A stretch of DNA of 64,000 nucleotides, from assembly GCF_900112705.1 (NCBI RefSeq), contig NZ_FOMR01000008.1, positions 62,001 through 126,000 of the forward strand. Reading direction: 5' to 3'. This document shows positions 1 to 8,020 of the stretch, in pieces (within the stretch, counting starts at the first letter, position 1; each line of letters opens with the position of its first letter). The DNA is from Lentibacillus persicus. GTDB lineage: Bacteria > Bacillota > Bacilli > Bacillales > Amphibacillaceae. The notes under the pieces were generated by a model. That model was given only the letters and a program-made list of their open reading frames with translations, ran no database searches and had not been told where the DNA came from. Position numbers and translations under genes: made by a program.

Positions 1-311
1 CGTGCCAGGATGAAAAATCACAGATTAAGAATAAGGAAAAAGCGATGCGCGTACTCCGTGCCCGTATTTATGACAAATTCCAGCAAGAGGCGCAAGCAGA
101 AATTGACGAAAACCGAAAATCGGCCGTCGGTACAGGCGACCGCTCCGAACGTATTCGCACGTACAATTTCCCGCAGACACGGGTAACAGATCACCGCATC
201 GGCCTTACCATTCAAAAGCTCGATCAGGTAATGGAAGGCAAATTGGATGAATTTATCGATGCATTGCTTATGGAAGAGCAGGCACAGAAACTTGAAGAAA
301 TCGGTGACTAA
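1..311 (+). CDS. prfA: Peptide chain release factor 1, C-terminal part (partial)
   Basis: Release factor 1 recognises UAA and UAG stop codons and triggers peptide release on the ribosome. The reading frame is already open at base 3, so the 5' end, including the GGQ loop, lies outside the window. What remains is the last 102 or so residues, containing the RF1 C-terminal block [19 protein letters not shown] and the helical tail [11 protein letters not shown]. The stop at 309-311 is followed 3 bases later by prmC, whose product methylates the GGQ glutamine of RF1; this adjacency is conserved in Bacilli. Identification is secure from sequence and neighbour. Confidence 0.97.
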   Translation, partial: CQDEKSQIKNKEKAMRVLRARIYDKFQQEAQAEIDENRKSAVGTGDRSERIRTYNFPQTRVTDHRIGLTIQKLDQVMEGKLDEFIDALLMEEQAQKLEEIGD

Positions 312-314
312 ATA

Positions 315-1202
315 ATGGATATAAATCGGAAACAGCATGAAGTCCTGAGACGGGCTTCTCTTTTTTTAGAAGAAAATCAGCGCGAGCCAAAAATGGCAGA
401 ACTGCTCCTCCAGCATTACCTTGGCGTATCACGCGCAAAATTTTTCACGATGATGCGTGAAGACGTGCCGGAGGACGTTTTAAGTGACTTTCAGGATGCC
501 TTGAGTAAGCACGCGGAAACGGGCGTCCCACTTGAGCATATCACCGGCTTTGCACCATTTTATGGCCGGCATTTCCTCGTGAACGAACATACACTGATCC
601 CCCGGCCTGAAACCGAAGAACTTATCGAGATGGTTCTGCAATCGCTGCCGGCTGAAATTGAGGCGGAACCGATAACCATCGCTGACATTGGGACCGGCAG
701 CGGTATTATTGCGATTACGCTCGCGCTCGAGTTGCCGCAAGCGGTTGTTTATGCAACCGATATTTCAGCAAAAGCGCTTAAAGTTGCCGGGAAAAATGCA
801 GAACGCTTGGGTGCTGATATTACATTTCTTCAAGGCGACTACCTGGAGCCGCTGATCGAGCAGCAAATCAAACCGGATATAGTCATCGCCAATCCGCCTT
901 ATATTAGCCTGGATGAAAAGACGCTGCTGTCTGATACGGTGAAAAATTTCGATCCTGCGGAAGCGCTCTTTGCCGATGAGAATGGGCTGGGCGCATACAA
1001 GGCAATTAGCAACCGACTTCGTTCGACATTGAACCCGGACGGCGGGAGCGTCTTTTTTGAAATCGGAGACCGGCAGGGAAAGGATGTGCAGCGTCTTTTA
1101 AAATCAGCGCTGCCTGAAATCGACGTATCGGTGATTAGGGATATGAATGGGAAAGAGCGGATTGTCCACGGCACCTATGGCATGCTATCGTCTGACCAAT
1201 AA
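315..1202 (+). CDS. prmC: Peptide chain release factor N5-glutamine methyltransferase
   Basis: PrmC (HemK) uses S-adenosylmethionine to methylate the glutamine of the GGQ motif in release factors 1 and 2. The 295-residue product has the expected two parts: an N-terminal helical domain (about 1-90) and a Rossmann methyltransferase domain with the SAM-binding motif DIGTGSG (124-130) and the catalytic NPPY motif (193-196) followed by ISL. The length matches the family. It starts 3 bases after the prfA stop, so the two are almost certainly cotranscribed and translationally coupled. Nothing looks damaged. Confidence 0.96.
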   Translation: MDINRKQHEVLRRASLFLEENQREPKMAELLLQHYLGVSRAKFFTMMREDVPEDVLSDFQDALSKHAETGVPLEHITGFAPFYGRHFLVNEHTLIPRPETEELIEMVLQSLPAEIEAEPITIADIGTGSGIIAITLALELPQAVVYATDISAKALKVAGKNAERLGADITFLQGDYLEPLIEQQIKPDIVIANPPYISLDEKTLLSDTVKNFDPAEALFADENGLGAYKAISNRLRSTLNPDGGSVFFEIGDRQGKDVQRLLKSALPEIDVSVIRDMNGKERIVHGTYGMLSSDQ

Positions 1203-1271
1203 TTTTTATCGAGAAAACACCCGGGGGACAGCGATCCCGTCCCCGCGTCCCGGAAAATTAATAGATTCATA

Positions 1272-1301
1272 GTATGAAGTGAGGGGCTCCTGTCCATACT
1301 G
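1272..1301 (+). promoter_or_regulatory. Candidate sigma-F promoter of spoIIR
   Basis: GTATGA (1272-1277) and GTCCATACTG (1292-1301) are separated by 14 bases and resemble the forespore sigma-F consensus (GYATA, then GGNNANANTR). A second candidate with the same 14-base spacing precedes spoIIQ at 24151. The location, 34 bases upstream of the spoIIR start, fits the known sigma-F control of spoIIR in B. subtilis. A GC-rich hairpin-forming stretch (1221-1253) lies just upstream. Confidence 0.45.
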
Positions 1302-1334
1302 ATTGATAAATCAGGTTGGAGAGGGGTTTTTGTC

Positions 1335-1949
1335 ATGTGGAAGTATGCGGTTGCAGCTATTATTATTATTATTATTTTTGTTTTTGCGATACCGGTTAAA
1401 ACGACCAGCGAAGAAAAAGAATACAATGCCGACTCCGAAATCAAGGTGATACCGGATGAGGCAATTCGCTTGCGTATATTAGCCAACAGTGATGGTGAGG
1501 ACGACCAGGCGTTAAAACGAAAAGTCCGGGATGAGGTGAACGCCGTTATCACGCAATGGGTGGAACAAATGACCGATATTAATGAAGCCCGAAAGTTGAT
1601 CCAAACGCGCATTCCTGAAATCAGAAAAATCGCGCGCGATGTATTGAAAGCAGAAGATAAAGAGCAGGCGCTCAAGGTAGAGTACGGTGAGAATGTTACT
1701 TTTCCGGCAAAGTTATACGGGGCGTATATGTACCCGCCCGGTGAATATGAAGCGGTGCTGATTACGCTCGGTGAAGGGAAAGGTTCTAATTGGTGGTGTG
1801 TCCTGTTCCCGCCGCTCTGTTTTTTGGATTTTTCAAATGGGGCAAGTGTAGCTGAGGCAGAGGCAGAGACAGAAGATGCTGAAGAAGCATCCGATAAAGA
1901 AAACGAAGATCCCGAAGTAAAATTTTTCCTCTTTGAATGGTTCAGTTAA
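1335..1949 (+). CDS. spoIIR: Stage II sporulation protein R, forespore signal for pro-sigma-E processing
   Basis: SpoIIR is made in the forespore, exported into the intermembrane space, and activates SpoIIGA to cleave pro-sigma-E in the mother cell. The 204-residue product has an N-terminal hydrophobic segment (about 4-20) that would serve as signal or anchor. It then carries family blocks AIRLRILANSD (43-53), the GAYMYPPGEYEAVLI block and the C-terminal signature NWWCVLFPPLCF. A short acidic Glu/Ala-rich stretch follows (about 172-195). The ATG at 1335 is preceded by a GGAGAGGGG ribosome site. Position after prmC matches B. subtilis. Forespore expression is supported by the candidate sigma-F promoter upstream. 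Confidence 0.95.
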   Translation: MWKYAVAAIIIIIIFVFAIPVKTTSEEKEYNADSEIKVIPDEAIRLRILANSDGEDDQALKRKVRDEVNAVITQWVEQMTDINEARKLIQTRIPEIRKIARDVLKAEDKEQALKVEYGENVTFPAKLYGAYMYPPGEYEAVLITLGEGKGSNWWCVLFPPLCFLDFSNGASVAEAEAETEDAEEASDKENEDPEVKFFLFEWFS

Positions 1950-2071
1950 GTCATAGAGTGGCTCAATTCTGCATAATCTATTGGCAAAGGCTATTTAAAA
2001 GATTGGTGCACAAAAGACAGGCCAGCTTTTGATTCTGAACAGAAAATACTAAATTCATTGAGGTGAAAAAA

Positions 2072-2473
2072 ATGGAATTGATTGCAGCAAATTATGCCCC
2101 CCAGGAAAAGCTAAACATATTTTTAGAACATAATAAGGATGTTGAGCGGGAACAACTGCTGGAAAAGGGTTATGTAGTTGAGGTGAAAGAGACCATTGAG
2201 GGCTGTTTTGTTTTGGATGCGGTTGAGGCAGATGTTTATTGGCTGAAACAGCTTTTTATTACTAAAAATGCAGCGGCCTCACTCCCCGTCTTATTGGAAT
2301 CGATTTTAGCACTCGCAAAAGAAAAACACGCAAAGATAGTATTCGTCCACAGCCATCAGCCAATGGTGGATATCCTGCTCGAAGCTTTACAGTTTCAGCC
2401 GCAAAAGGAAAACGCCTTGGTCCAAGCGCCACCTGAAAAAGAAGGTTATTGGTGGACATACAACGTTTCCTGA
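2072..2473 (+). CDS. Small conserved protein with a GNAT-like fold (YwlB position)
   Basis: The product is about 133 residues. I cannot assign a function. The central part (LKQLFITKNAAASLPVLLE, then helices and KIVFVHSHQ) has the strand-helix pattern of GNAT acyltransferases, but I do not see a clear acetyl-CoA P-loop (Q/RxxGxG/A), so activity is doubtful. B. subtilis carries the acetyltransferase-like ywlB between spoIIR and ywlC, so this may be its counterpart. The frame is open from GTG 2063, but that GTG lies inside the GAGGTG ribosome site; ATG 2072 is the better start. The DnaA-box cluster starts five bases after the stop. Confidence 0.7.
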   Translation: MELIAANYAPQEKLNIFLEHNKDVEREQLLEKGYVVEVKETIEGCFVLDAVEADVYWLKQLFITKNAAASLPVLLESILALAKEKHAKIVFVHSHQPMVDILLEALQFQPQKENALVQAPPEKEGYWWTYNVS

Positions 2474-2477
2474 GAAG

Positions 2478-2709
2478 TTATGCACATTTATACACAGCAA
2501 ACAGTGGATAACTTGTTAAAAACGGGTTGATAACCATGTGGTAATTTAAACACCCTTGTGGAAAATGAAGTTAGGATAGACGATTGTAAATGAAATGATT
2601 ATTGTTTATCCGGTTATGGGCAAGATTAAATGGGAAAACTGCGTGCTTGTTCCATGTTGTGGATAGTCTTGTGGAGAAAATCTGCATGGCTATTTTTTTA
2701 TGTGGATAA
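2478..2709. promoter_or_regulatory. DnaA-box cluster upstream of tsaC
   Basis: Three perfect TTATNCACA boxes are visible: TTATGCACA (2478-2486), TTATACACA (2488-2496) and, on the minus strand, TTATCCACA (2701-2709). Four more sites differ by one base: 2503-2511, 2557-2565, 2658-2666 and 2670-2678, all on the minus strand. One further perfect box lies inside tsaC (3365-3373). Such density in 230 bases is far above chance. From memory, B. subtilis has a DnaA-bound cluster at the ywlC (tsaC) upstream region outside oriC, so this looks like a conserved DnaA-titration or regulatory locus rather than an origin: no dnaA or dnaN is present. An open frame at 2630-2899 crosses these boxes and is not convincing as a gene. 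Confidence 0.8.
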
Positions 2710-2805
2710 AAGAAAAAGGCAGCCTCATACATTACTGTATTTCTTTAAGAAAAAAGGAAAATCGATTAGGATAAAAGCAGAGGAATCGTTTCGTCGGCAG
2801 CCCCG

Positions 2806-2965
2806 GTATCGACAGAAGAGGTACAGAATCTGCAGAAGAGACGATAAATCAACGGAAGAACAGGGAAATCAACAGGAGAACAGGGAAATCAACAGATAAG
2901 CGATAATATCAACAGAATAGAAAAGTTATCTGCAGAAGATAGAATATATCACTAGAAGAATAATG
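2806..2965 (+). repeat. 20-bp tandem array, ATCNACAGAAGA family
   Basis: Eight consecutive units of exactly 20 bases start at 2806, 2826, 2846, 2866, 2886, 2906, 2926 and 2946. The best-conserved pair is AAATCAACGGAAGAACAGGG and AAATCAACAGGAGAACAGGG; the others keep ATC at positions 3-5 and (A/G)CAGAAGA-like bases in the middle. The array runs up to the first in-frame ATG of the tsaC frame (2963), which supports choosing the downstream start at 3017. The period equals that of the arrays at 20378, 26497 and 27997, though the sequence is unrelated. Confidence 0.8.
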
Positions 2966-3016
2966 GATCTTCAAAAATTGAGCCTTGAAGTTAAACATGA
3001 AAGAGGGACAACAGTC

Positions 3017-4039
3017 ATGCAGACAAAACGTATGTATATCGATAACGAAAACGATGCATCAGAAGCACTTGCAGCAGCATCAGTACTTTTGCGGGAGGGG
3101 GAGACGGTGGCTTTTCCGACGGAGACCGTTTATGGACTTGGCGCAGATGCAACCAAAAAGGAAGCCGTCTCAAAAATATTCAAGGCAAAAGGCCGGCCGG
3201 AAGACAATCCGCTGATTGCCCATGTCGCCACCAAAAAACAGCTGAAAAACCTGGTCACGTCACTTCCGGTAGTTGCTGAAAAGCTGATTGATGCGTTTAC
3301 ACCAGGGCCGTTGACACTTGTATTGCCGAGTAATGGGACATGTGCAGAAAATGTAACAGCAGGATTATCCACAATCGGTGTCCGGATTCCTGATCATCCA
3401 GTCGCTAGAGGCTTATTGAAAAAATGCGACCTGCCGCTTGCAGCTCCGAGTGCTAATATCTCGGGGAAACCAAGCCCGACCACCGCCGATCACGTATGGT
3501 CCGATTTAGAGGGCAGAATTGCTGGGCTTGTGGATGGTGGTGCGACAGGTGTCGGTGTCGAGTCGACGGTAATCGATTGTACGCAGGAAATACCGGTGAT
3601 CCTCAGACCGGGCGGGATTACGAAAGAACAGCTTGAAGGCGAAATCGGCCAGGTGATGATTGACCCGGCGCTGGCTGGCACAGCTTCACAGCCTAAAGCA
3701 CCCGGCATGAAATATACACACTATGCACCGGACGTTCCGATGTGGTTGGTAGATGGATCTGCCGAAGCAATTCAGTCTGTTATTGATACAGAACGGAAAG
3801 GCGGTAAACGGGTCGGTGTGATGGCGAGTACTGAAACAGCCGCTAAACTTCATGCTGACCGAACAATCCCACTTGGGTCTGATTTGCGGGAAATCGCCGC
3901 ATCGTTGTATGATGCGTTGCGCGTTTTCAAACATGAAGATGTCGATTTAATTTTATGTGAAACATTTGACCTTGAAGGCATCGGTCAGGCCGTCATGAAC
4001 CGGCTGGAAAAAGCCGCCACCGAATTTGTGGCTAATTAA
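3017..4039 (+). CDS. tsaC: L-threonylcarbamoyladenylate synthase (Sua5/YwlC type)
   Basis: The enzyme makes threonylcarbamoyl-AMP from threonine, bicarbonate and ATP, the first step of t6A37 tRNA modification. The 340-residue product has the YrdC domain (about 15-200) with the signature FPTETVYGLGADA, KxxGRPxDNPL and SANISGKPSPT, followed by the C-terminal Sua5 domain after a linker with APGMKYTHYAP. This two-domain form matches B. subtilis YwlC in length. The frame is open from ATG 2963, but that ATG lies in the 20-bp array and lacks a ribosome site; ATG 3017 has AGAGGG upstream and begins MQTKRM, like its relatives. The upstream DnaA boxes suggest possible DnaA influence on its transcription. 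Confidence 0.95.
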   Translation: MQTKRMYIDNENDASEALAAASVLLREGETVAFPTETVYGLGADATKKEAVSKIFKAKGRPEDNPLIAHVATKKQLKNLVTSLPVVAEKLIDAFTPGPLTLVLPSNGTCAENVTAGLSTIGVRIPDHPVARGLLKKCDLPLAAPSANISGKPSPTTADHVWSDLEGRIAGLVDGGATGVGVESTVIDCTQEIPVILRPGGITKEQLEGEIGQVMIDPALAGTASQPKAPGMKYTHYAPDVPMWLVDGSAEAIQSVIDTERKGGKRVGVMASTETAAKLHADRTIPLGSDLREIAASLYDALRVFKHEDVDLILCETFDLEGIGQAVMNRLEKAATEFVAN

Positions 4040-4101
4040 ATATGCTGCGCTAAATATGGTGCATTTTCAGGTCGTCGGTACAAATGAAAGAAGTGCATAA
4101 C

Positions 4102-4144
4102 TCCCCTTGGACAGGCATAGAGTGTAACAGTATGTTCAAGGGGG
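4102..4144 (+). promoter_or_regulatory. Hairpin that would sequester the mntP ribosome site
   Basis: TCCCCTTGGACA (4102-4113) pairs with TGTTCAAGGGGG (4133-4144), 12 pairs including two G-U, around a 19-base loop. The right arm contains the Shine-Dalgarno AAGGGGG, 6 bases before the mntP ATG. A closely analogous structure precedes ywmB (20513-20552). It could control translation by folding; a binding partner or ligand cannot be read from the sequence. Confidence 0.55.
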
Positions 4145-4150
4145 ATTTTT

Positions 4151-4705
4151 ATGCCGGCAGCTCATTTTGGAGATATAGTATCACTTGTATTTATGGCAAT
4201 CGCTTTGGGGATGGATGCTTTCTCGGTCAGTCTTGGCATGGGGATGCAAAAGATTCGGTTAAAGCGAATCGCGATTGTTGGTGCGGTTATTGGATTATTT
4301 CATGTCTTCATGCCATTTCTCGGTATATTGCTGGGGCATTTCATCTCAGAGCAGATCGGTGGCTATGCAACGCTTTCCGGTGGGTTGCTGCTTTTTGGCA
4401 TAGGCGCTCAGATGATATTCTCCTCCTTCAACCACGTATCCAAAAGGCTCGCACAGCCCATTGGAATTGGATTAATATTTTTCGCGCTCAGTGTCAGTCT
4501 CGATAGCTTTTCAGTTGGTCTGAGCCTTGGTTTGTCAGAAGTGAAAACGGTTATCGCTTTGTTGTTGTTTGGAACGGCAAGTATGGTCCTGACATGGACA
4601 GGCATGGTTTTAGGAAAAAAAATGCACGGCCTATTTGGTGTTTACAGTGAAATCTTAGGCGGCAGCATTCTCTGCGGGTTTGGGTTGCATATATTATTCG
4701 GCTGA
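4151..4705 (+). CDS. mntP: Putative manganese efflux pump MntP (YwlD)
   Basis: MntP-family proteins export Mn2+ across the cytoplasmic membrane. The 184-residue product is almost wholly hydrophobic, with about six predicted membrane segments. Two similar halves carry the family's paired acidic motifs: ALGMDAFSVSLGMG near residue 18 and SVSLDSFSVGLSLGL near residue 115, where the aspartates are thought to line the ion path. The length is usual. The ATG at 4151 has a strong AAGGGGG ribosome site, buried in the hairpin just described. The gene order tsaC-mntP-ywlE is conserved with B. subtilis. I saw no clear yybP-ykoY Mn riboswitch in the short leader. Confidence 0.93.
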   Translation: MPAAHFGDIVSLVFMAIALGMDAFSVSLGMGMQKIRLKRIAIVGAVIGLFHVFMPFLGILLGHFISEQIGGYATLSGGLLLFGIGAQMIFSSFNHVSKRLAQPIGIGLIFFALSVSLDSFSVGLSLGLSEVKTVIALLLFGTASMVLTWTGMVLGKKMHGLFGVYSEILGGSILCGFGLHILFG

Positions 4706-4729
4706 CCCGACTGTAAGGGAAGCATATCG

Positions 4730-4860
4730 GCTCAAGTTGTTACAAAATCAGCTCAAGCGTCCCGTATGTCCGCTCAAGTCGCCCCCTTTTCGCTGAAGTT
4801 CACAATCTTCGCCGTTAAATTTGTCCTCCTCGTCTTTTCATCACTGCCGTTCAAATGATG
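4730..4860 (+). repeat. Degenerate 20-21 bp array, GCTCAAG family
   Basis: GCTCAAG(T/C) or a close variant recurs at 4730, 4751, 4772 and 4792 with spacings of 21, 21 and 20 bases. It fades at 4811 (GCCGTTAAA), and GCCGTTCAAATG appears at 4846. The bases between the cores are not conserved. The period and intergenic setting match the other arrays in the window, which makes this a third sequence family with the same architecture. Confidence 0.6.
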
Positions 4861-4893
4861 TTGGGACATAACTTATAACTTCAATATTAAAAT

Positions 4894-5065
4894 ACGAACG
4901 ATAAAAGAATGGTTAGCGGAGGAAATATGCGTAGACTCCAGCGGGAGAAGAGGCATAGGTGAGACAGCGAAGTGCCTTGGCACGAGTGGCTCACCAGCCG
5001 CCCGCGGAAAGCGAAGTATATTTCCGGAGCGGTGTATCCCGCTCCCCATCCTAATAATCGTTCGT
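4894..5065. repeat. Palindromic MITE-like intergenic element
   Basis: Perfect 9-bp terminal inverted repeats, ACGAACGAT (4894-4902) and ATCGTTCGT (5057-5065), enclose a 172-base element. Inside are GGAAATA (4921) and TATTTCC (5019) arms, GGTGAG and GGCTCACC blocks, and a GGAAAGCGAAGTATA end. A copy in the same orientation lies at about 31934-32055 and an inverted one at about 31707-31876. I recall similar GGAAATAC...GGAAAGCGAAGTGTATTTCC elements in many Bacillaceae spacers. No transposase is present. Confidence 0.75.
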
Positions 5066-5189
5066 CTTTTCATTTACTTTTAAACCTTTTATCCCGGCCT
5101 CGTTTTTTGCGGAATTTTTTCTGACAACGTTACCATTCTATGATATAGTTTGAATAGGATTGATTTTTCCCATATCGGAGGTCCACTCT

Positions 5190-5801
5190 ATGAAGATCTT
5201 GTTTGTATGTACAGGAAATACGTGCCGGAGTCCTATGGCCGAAGCATTGTTGAAAGATAAAGTCCCCGGGGCTGAAGTGCAATCGGCGGGTATTTTTGCT
5301 GTGCCCAACCAACGCCCCAATGATCATGCCGCAGCCGCTTTAAAAGAAATTGGGATTCCACTGGAAACGAAAACGCAGCCGATAAACGGCAAATTGCTGC
5401 AATGGGCAGACGTCGTACTCACGATGACAACCCAGCATAAACAATCACTGATCATCGAACACCCTGATTTTCAGGATAAATATTACACATTAATCGAATA
5501 CGTATCCAATCAGGATAAGAAGATATGGGATGAATTGAAGCGGCTATATGCTGATTATGAGGAAAAAAGATCCCGGTTCATTTATAAGAATCAGTATAAA
5601 ATGGATGCATCTGAGCTGGACCGTCAATTAAGAAATTATTTACACGAAGATTGGGAAAAAATTCATAAACTTGAATCCAGTCTGATCAATTTTGATATTT
5701 CCGATCCATTTGGCGGGGAATTAGGCACCTATCAGCAAACAAGAAATGAGCTTAAGAAACATATTGAAGCACTTGCGAAAAAAATGGAAAGCACACCGTA
5801 A
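5190..5801 (+). CDS. ywlE: Protein arginine phosphatase YwlE, with an internal insertion
   Basis: YwlE removes phosphate from arginine residues phosphorylated by McsB and so counters the ClpCP degradation tag. The low-molecular-weight phosphatase P-loop CTGNTCRSP (8-16) is intact, including the threonine that favours arginine phosphate over tyrosine phosphate. The general-acid motif DPFGG near the C-terminus is also present. The product is 203 residues, against about 150 in B. subtilis: a charged, helical insertion of roughly 50 residues (KKIWDELKRLYADYEEKRSR onward) separates LIEYVSNQD from ISDPFGG. An earlier TTG at 5160 is open, but ATG 5190 has the CGGAGGT ribosome site. The neighbour rpiB is missing here. 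Confidence 0.9.
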   Translation: MKILFVCTGNTCRSPMAEALLKDKVPGAEVQSAGIFAVPNQRPNDHAAAALKEIGIPLETKTQPINGKLLQWADVVLTMTTQHKQSLIIEHPDFQDKYYTLIEYVSNQDKKIWDELKRLYADYEEKRSRFIYKNQYKMDASELDRQLRNYLHEDWEKIHKLESSLINFDISDPFGGELGTYQQTRNELKKHIEALAKKMESTP

Positions 5802-5886
5802 CCTCACACAACAAGAGGGATGAGTATGACAGCGTGAACAGCTGTTGTGTCGTCAAACCCGCCACGCCAGCGAGAGGTGAGTAATC

Positions 5887-6462
5887 ATGAATCTTAAAAC
5901 ACAAGTCACCCGCGATATCAAGACTATTACCAAGGAGTGGCAAGCGAGCGGCTGCCTGAAACCGGGCGATGTAATTGTTATAGGCTGCTCGACCAGCGAG
6001 GTGGTCGGAGAAAAAATTGGCACAGCAGGGAGTGAAGCGGTTGCTTCTGCGCTTTTTGAAGAATTGACAGCGATTCAGACTGCAACAGGCGTGCAGATCG
6101 CTTTTCAGTGCTGTGAACACTTGAATCGCTCCCTCGTTGTTGAAAAAGAAACGATGCAAAAACAGAACCTGACAGAAGTTTCGGCAGTCCCTGTGCCACG
6201 TGCCGGCGGGTCGATGGCATCGTTTGCCTATAAAAATATGAAAAACCCTGTTCTGGTAGAATCAATCGAGGCAGATGGCGGACTGGATATTGGCGAAACG
6301 ATGATTGGCATGCATTTGAAACCCGTCGCCGTACCGCTCAGGTTCAGCCAGCGATCCATTGGCGGGGCACGGGCCACTGCCGCCCGCACACGTCCCAAAT
6401 TAATCGGCGGGGAACGTGCCGTGTACGATCAGGAAACAGCAGAAAACATGACAGGCGAGTAA
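5887..6462 (+). CDS. ywlG: Conserved protein YwlG (DUF436/TIGR01440 family)
   Basis: The 191-residue product matches the YwlG family throughout: [19 protein letters not shown] near the N-terminus, then [25 protein letters not shown] and the C-terminal [27 protein letters not shown]. The family's biochemical role is unknown to me; its conserved Cys-Cys-Glu-His stretch and partnership with glyA hint at an enzyme. The ATG at 5887 follows a GAGAGGTGAG ribosome site. It sits between ywlE and glyA, as in B. subtilis except that rpiB has been lost from the interval. The length is usual and no damage is visible. Confidence 0.92.
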   Translation: MNLKTQVTRDIKTITKEWQASGCLKPGDVIVIGCSTSEVVGEKIGTAGSEAVASALFEELTAIQTATGVQIAFQCCEHLNRSLVVEKETMQKQNLTEVSAVPVPRAGGSMASFAYKNMKNPVLVESIEADGGLDIGETMIGMHLKPVAVPLRFSQRSIGGARATAARTRPKLIGGERAVYDQETAENMTGE

Positions 6463-6529
6463 CTTGGCTGTGGCGGTTCCACCGGACTGCGATTATTTTA
6501 TCACCCAAATCCACAAGGAGGACTTACAT

Positions 6530-7765
6530 ATGCAAAATCTAAAGCAGACTGATCACGAACTGTATGAAGCAATACAGGCTGAAAAATCACGCCAGCAGGA
6601 TAAAATTGAATTAATTGCGTCAGAAAATTTTGTCTCAGAAGCCGTTATGGAAGCGATGGGTTCGGTCATGACAAACAAGTATGCTGAAGGTTATCCCGGC
6701 AAGCGTTACTATGGGGGCTGTGAGCATGTCGATGTTGCGGAAAACCTTGCTCGTGACCGGGCAAAAGAACTGTTCGGAGCTGAGCATGCGAACGTCCAGC
6801 CGCATTCAGGCGCGCAGGCTAACATGGCGGTTTACTTTTCTGTCTTGGATCCGGGTGACACGATTCTTGGCATGAATTTAAACCATGGCGGTCATTTAAC
6901 CCATGGCAGCCCGGTCAATTTCAGTGGCAAATTGTACAATGTTGCAGATTACGGTGTCGATAAAGAAACCGAGAAACTGGATTATGACGCCGTTCGCGAA
7001 CGGGCAAAAGAAGTGCAGCCAAAACTGATTATCGCTGGTGCAAGTGCGTATTCCAGTGGAATTGACTTTGCCAAATTCCGCGAAATTGCCGATGAAGTCG
7101 GTGCGTATTTGCTTGTGGATATGGCGCATATTGCAGGGCTGATTGCTGCAGGGCTTCACCAAAACCCGGTGCCGTATGCCGATTTTGTAACAACGACCAC
7201 ACATAAAACCTTGCGCGGGCCGCGCGGGGGAATGATTTTGTGCAAAGAAGAACACGCCAAACTCGTCGATAAGAACGTCTTCCCGAGGATGCAGGGCGGA
7301 CCGCTCATGCATGTTATTGCCGCCAAAGCAGTGTCATTCAAGGAAGCATTGACGGATGAGTTTAAGGCATATGCGAAACAAATTATTGATAACGCCAAAG
7401 CACTGAGCGAGGCCTTGACCGATGAAGGTCTGCGCATCGTATCGGGCGGAACTGAAAACCATCTGCTGCTGCTCGACGTAACGCCGCTCAATTTAACCGG
7501 TAAAGTCGCGGAGAAAGTATTGGATGATATAGGAATCACCGCCAATAAAAATACGATTCCATTTGATACAGAAAGCCCGTTTGTTACAAGCGGAATGCGC
7601 ATCGGCACAGCAGCCGTAACGACCCGCGGGTTTAAAGAAGCAGAAATGAAAGAAATTGCTTCGATTATCGCAACGGTTTTGAAGAACCATGAAGATGAAA
7701 ATGTGCTCCGCGAAGCTGAACAGCGTGTTGAAGAATTGACCGGCAAATTTCCATTATATGCATAA
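6530..7765 (+). CDS. glyA: Serine hydroxymethyltransferase
   Basis: GlyA interconverts serine and glycine with tetrahydrofolate and supplies one-carbon units. The 411-residue product is full length. Seen motifs are [32 protein letters not shown] (cofactor and folate contacts), and the PLP-binding [14 protein letters not shown] with the Schiff-base lysine at 226. The frame is open further upstream (TTG 6464), but ATG 6530 has a strong AAGGAGG ribosome site and the family N-terminus. It lies 67 bases after ywlG and is followed by a terminator at 7772. Confidence 0.97.
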   Translation: MQNLKQTDHELYEAIQAEKSRQQDKIELIASENFVSEAVMEAMGSVMTNKYAEGYPGKRYYGGCEHVDVAENLARDRAKELFGAEHANVQPHSGAQANMAVYFSVLDPGDTILGMNLNHGGHLTHGSPVNFSGKLYNVADYGVDKETEKLDYDAVRERAKEVQPKLIIAGASAYSSGIDFAKFREIADEVGAYLLVDMAHIAGLIAAGLHQNPVPYADFVTTTTHKTLRGPRGGMILCKEEHAKLVDKNVFPRMQGGPLMHVIAAKAVSFKEALTDEFKAYAKQIIDNAKALSEALTDEGLRIVSGGTENHLLLLDVTPLNLTGKVAEKVLDDIGITANKNTIPFDTESPFVTSGMRIGTAAVTTRGFKEAEMKEIASIIATVLKNHEDENVLREAEQRVEELTGKFPLYA

Positions 7766-7771
7766 CGTTGA

Positions 7772-7800
7772 GGATGTTCCTTATGGGAGCATCCTTTTCT
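7772..7800 (+). terminator. Rho-independent terminator after glyA
   Basis: GGATGTTCC (7772-7780) pairs with GGAGCATCC (7786-7794), allowing one G-U, around a short loop and followed by TTTTCT. It starts 6 bases after the glyA stop. Confidence 0.8.
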
Positions 7801-7840
7801 GATAAGGGGGAGCGCGGCACGACCGGCTAGAGTGCCTGAT

Positions 7841-8020
7841 TGCGTGATGTTCGGTGGATATCGCGTGGCCTCACTGAATTTCGCGTGATCCCCGCCCAAT
7901 TTCGGTTGGTCTCCCCCGGATGTCGCGTGGTCCCCGCCCGATTTCGGTTGGTCTCCTCCGGATAGCGCGTGGTCCCCCCTGATTTCGGTTGGTTCACCCC
8001 CATATTTCGCGTAAAAACCC
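7841..8020 (+). repeat. 20-21 bp alternating array, TCGCGTGG/TCGGTTGG family, locus 1
   Basis: Units start at 7841, 7861, 7881, 7902, 7923, 7944, 7965, 7985 and 8007, spaced 20-22 bases. From 7881 they mostly alternate between TCGCGTGGTCCCCGCCCGAT-like and TCGGTTGGTCTCCTCCGGAT-like versions, giving a dimer of about 42 bases. The GC content is clearly higher than in the flanks. The same two unit types occur at 39223-39470 and 40565-40780. A long minus-strand open frame crosses the array but reads repeated low-complexity peptide and is not credible. Confidence 0.88.

Noticed and set aside
2478-2709. Chromosomal origin of replication
   Set aside because: DnaA boxes alone are not enough; dnaA, dnaN and an adjoining AT-rich unwinding element of oriC type are absent, and the gene order is that of a locus distant from oriC.
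2630-2899. 89-codon frame in the DnaA-box region
   Set aside because: It crosses DnaA boxes and the 20-bp array, is unusually rich in Arg/Lys/Trp and lacks a good ribosome site.
4040-4150. yybP-ykoY manganese riboswitch before mntP
   Set aside because: The leader is too short and shows only one hairpin, without the conserved paired loops of that riboswitch.
4084-4506. 140-codon plus-strand frame overlapping mntP
   Set aside because: It lies in another frame of a clear MntP gene and has no family features.
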